Assembly (NCBI GenBank): GCA_013138735.1
Contig: WTCE01000061.1
Coordinates: forward strand, 1 to 44,587
DNA length: 44,587 nucleotides
Source of the DNA: Crocinitomix sp.
GTDB taxonomy: Bacteria; Bacteroidota; Bacteroidia; Flavobacteriales_D; Crocinitomicaceae
Direction: 5' to 3'
The notes below the pieces were generated by a model. The model saw only the letters and a program-made list of their open reading frames with translations. It searched no databases and was not told where the DNA came from. The position numbers and the translations under genes are program-made. Positions 43,494 to 44,587 of this stretch are shown here, one piece after another. Each line of letters opens with the position of its first letter. Position 1 is the stretch's first letter.

Positions 43494-44165
43494 TTAAAAT
43501 TTTGCGTCCCAAGCGCTGTGTTGCCGTGCAAAAATATCGGCCTTTACCATTTTCTTTTTTCGTTTGCTCCAAAGCAATTGGACAAGTCCCAAGAGACATA
43601 TTAGCCCGATTCCACCACCAACAACAAGGTAAGTACCTCCGCTCGTTTCTACCTGACTATCTTTTGTTTCGTCTGCATACTTAAGAAAAGCTGTTAAATC
43701 AACACGCTCTTGCTCAGTAAGTGGGTTATTATTATATGTGGATGCCATTGCTGGAAATGGAGGAGCGCCTAACCAACTAACCAATCCTTCGCCCAATCGG
43801 CTATATACATCTGTTAAGTCTTTTGCGAATAATCCTCCTGGAATTACATCCTCATGCGTCACGTTGTGACAAGCAATGCAGGATGGCCCTCCATTCAAAA
43901 ATAAACTTCCTCCTTGAAAAAAAGCCTTACCACGATCGATATCCCCTACCAATGTTATAACGGGTTCAACTTCAGTTTCAGTTTCAGTTTCAGCGGCGTC
44001 TTCATCAAGTTCTTCTACCACTATAGCTGAATCTGCAATAACGACATCTTCAATTATGCCATCTTCAATTGTATCACCTTGCGCTTGCAAAGCAAGAGGC
44101 GAAAGAAAAAGGATTTGGCTCATTAAGAGAATCCTAACCCGTTTGTATATTCTTGTTCGATTCAT
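43494..44165 (-). CDS. narC: NarC-like membrane-anchored cytochrome c
   Basis: 223 aa from the ATG at 44165; a longer frame to 44252 would run through the promoter. Signal peptide (RILLMSQILFLSPLALQAQ), an acidic Glu/Asp/Thr linker (33-68), a mono-haem cytochrome c domain with CIACH at 96-100 and Met in PFPAMAS, and a C-terminal membrane span (about 181-203) with a basic cytoplasmic tail. A cytochrome c gene before narGHJI is known from Thermus (narC), where it takes part in electron flow and enzyme maturation. First gene of the operon. Confidence 0.85.
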   Translation of the reverse strand: MNRTRIYKRVRILLMSQILFLSPLALQAQGDTIEDGIIEDVVIADSAIVVEELDEDAAETETETEVEPVITLVGDIDRGKAFFQGGSLFLNGGPSCIACHNVTHEDVIPGGLFAKDLTDVYSRLGEGLVSWLGAPPFPAMASTYNNNPLTEQERVDLTAFLKYADETKDSQVETSGGTYLVVGGGIGLICLLGLVQLLWSKRKKKMVKADIFARQHSAWDAKF

Positions 44166-44208
44166 TGTGTTTAGATTTAATTCTAAATGGTTTATCAATT
44201 TTACATTA

Positions 44209-44251
44209 CAAATGTGCGGCTTAAACAGGTCTGATAAAATGATCTGAATCA
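44209..44251 (-). promoter_or_regulatory. FNR-type site and -7 box of the narCGHJI operon
   Basis: TGAT-CTGA-ATCA at 44240-44251, centre 44245.5; minus-strand CACATTTG (44209-44216) ends 36.5 bp away, leaving a leader of about 37 nt. Confidence 0.75.
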
Positions 44252-44301
44252 TGTTTTTGATATAGTCGTCTGCTTAAAACTGAACTAAGCAACGCCATGT
44301 A

Positions 44302-44463
44302 AGATTTAAATCATTAATTACATAGCTTAACTTTAAATTAATTGCTTGGAAATCAATATGAATCAGGAAGAATTAACCATCAAATAGAAGTTTATTCAAA
44401 CTTGCTGCTCACAAATTTTTCTTTCGAAAGTTGATCAGCGTATTATTTGGGAAGAAATAAAAA
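44302..44463 (+). pseudogene. Possible truncated, stop-interrupted gene beside the intron
   Basis: A weak FNR-type site AGAT-TTAA-ATCA (44302-44313) has AATTATTG ending 36.5 bp from its centre (44344). An ATG follows at 44358: nine codons (MNQEELTIK), a TAG, then the same frame continues open (starts KFIQTCCSQIFLSK) until the intron end near 44464. This could be the 5' relic of a regulon gene cut by the intron. No family recognised. Confidence 0.25.
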
Positions 44464-44587
44464 ATCGAGTAGGAAGATAGAGGTTATTCCCCTATCTGTC
44501 CTCTCACACCACCGTACGTACGGATCCGTATACGGCGGTTCATTAAGTTAGTAATTGTTTTGAGTACATTTCCATAAGGCTAATGTA
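44464..44587 (-). mobile_element. 3' end of a group II intron (domains V and VI)
   Basis: Read on the minus strand, 44539-44508 folds as domain V: lower stem ACCGCCGTA / TACGGTGGT with the catalytic-triad C-G-C and its G-U pair, 2-nt bulge CG, and upper hairpin TACG-GATC-CGTA. It is followed by GTGAGAGG and a domain VI stem AGATAGGGG / CCTCTATCT. The end CCTACTCGAT (44473-44464) is a typical intron 3' end. The intron body, and any reverse transcriptase, lies beyond the right edge. Confidence 0.78.

Noticed and set aside
44166-44252. Longer N-terminus for NarC
   Set aside because: It would cover the -7 box and reach the FNR-type site; the signal peptide starts at the ATG at 44165.

Overview
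The window comes from a Bacteroidota genome, most likely a flavobacterium-like marine or freshwater organism. The evidence is low GC, a secreted repeat protein with a type IX secretion C-terminal tail, a LytTR/HisKA_2 two-component pair, MORN-type and TPR-rich proteins, and promoters with the Bacteroidota -7 box (TAnnTTTG-like) instead of sigma70 boxes. I see no tRNA, rRNA or CRISPR array.

Layout. Positions 147-2389 hold an ABC ATPase and its membrane partner. Positions 3065-5322 hold a TPR histidine kinase and a LytTR response regulator, tail to tail. Positions 5950-8724 encode a large T9SS-exported protein with Ig-like and SprB-like repeats. From about 8800 to the right edge, almost everything fits an anaerobic nitrate / nitric-oxide respiration island. 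It has ric (Fe-S repair), an Rrf2 regulator and two Crp/Fnr regulators (8993-11907). Then come moeA, a MORN protein, an unknown 153-aa protein, a broken second ric copy, a one-cysteine thioredoxin-like protein and a DoxX protein. Two nitrate/nitrite transporters (narK1, narK2) and an outer-membrane porin follow. Next are a hemerythrin protein, moaA and a third Crp/Fnr regulator, then norCB. An operon of an ADP-forming acyl-CoA synthetase with nadA and nadB follows, then ctaA, the B12-dependent ribonucleotide reductase nrdJ and an unknown 598-aa Cys-motif protein. The island ends with the nitrate reductase operon narC-narG-narH-narJ-narI on the minus strand (44165-36161). The right edge contains the 3' end (domains V and VI) of a group II intron on the minus strand.

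How it works together. NarK1/NarK2 move nitrate and nitrite. MoaA and MoeA help make the molybdenum cofactor for NarG. NarGHI reduces nitrate, with two extra c-type haems (NarC and a cytochrome domain fused to NarI). NorCB deals with nitric oxide. RIC, hemerythrin and Rrf2 handle nitrosative damage. NrdJ and NadB provide oxygen-independent DNA-precursor and NAD synthesis. No nitrite reductase gene lies in the window.

Two results stand out. First, NorB keeps the haem b3 ligand, the two adjacent FeB histidines and one catalytic glutamate. By hand alignment, however, it has Tyr, Phe and Asn where classical cNOR has the third FeB histidine and two essential glutamates, and Met where the second low-spin haem ligand should be. 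It may be a divergent NO reductase or another NO-metabolising enzyme. Second, at least ten promoters share one architecture: a 12-bp TGAT-N4-ATCA site (or a TGAC/GTCA or TGAG/CTCA variant) centred 36.5 bp (35.5-37.5) from the end of a nAnnTTT(G/A) -7 box. This is the geometry of class II FNR activation, and it defines a regulon readable from sequence alone.
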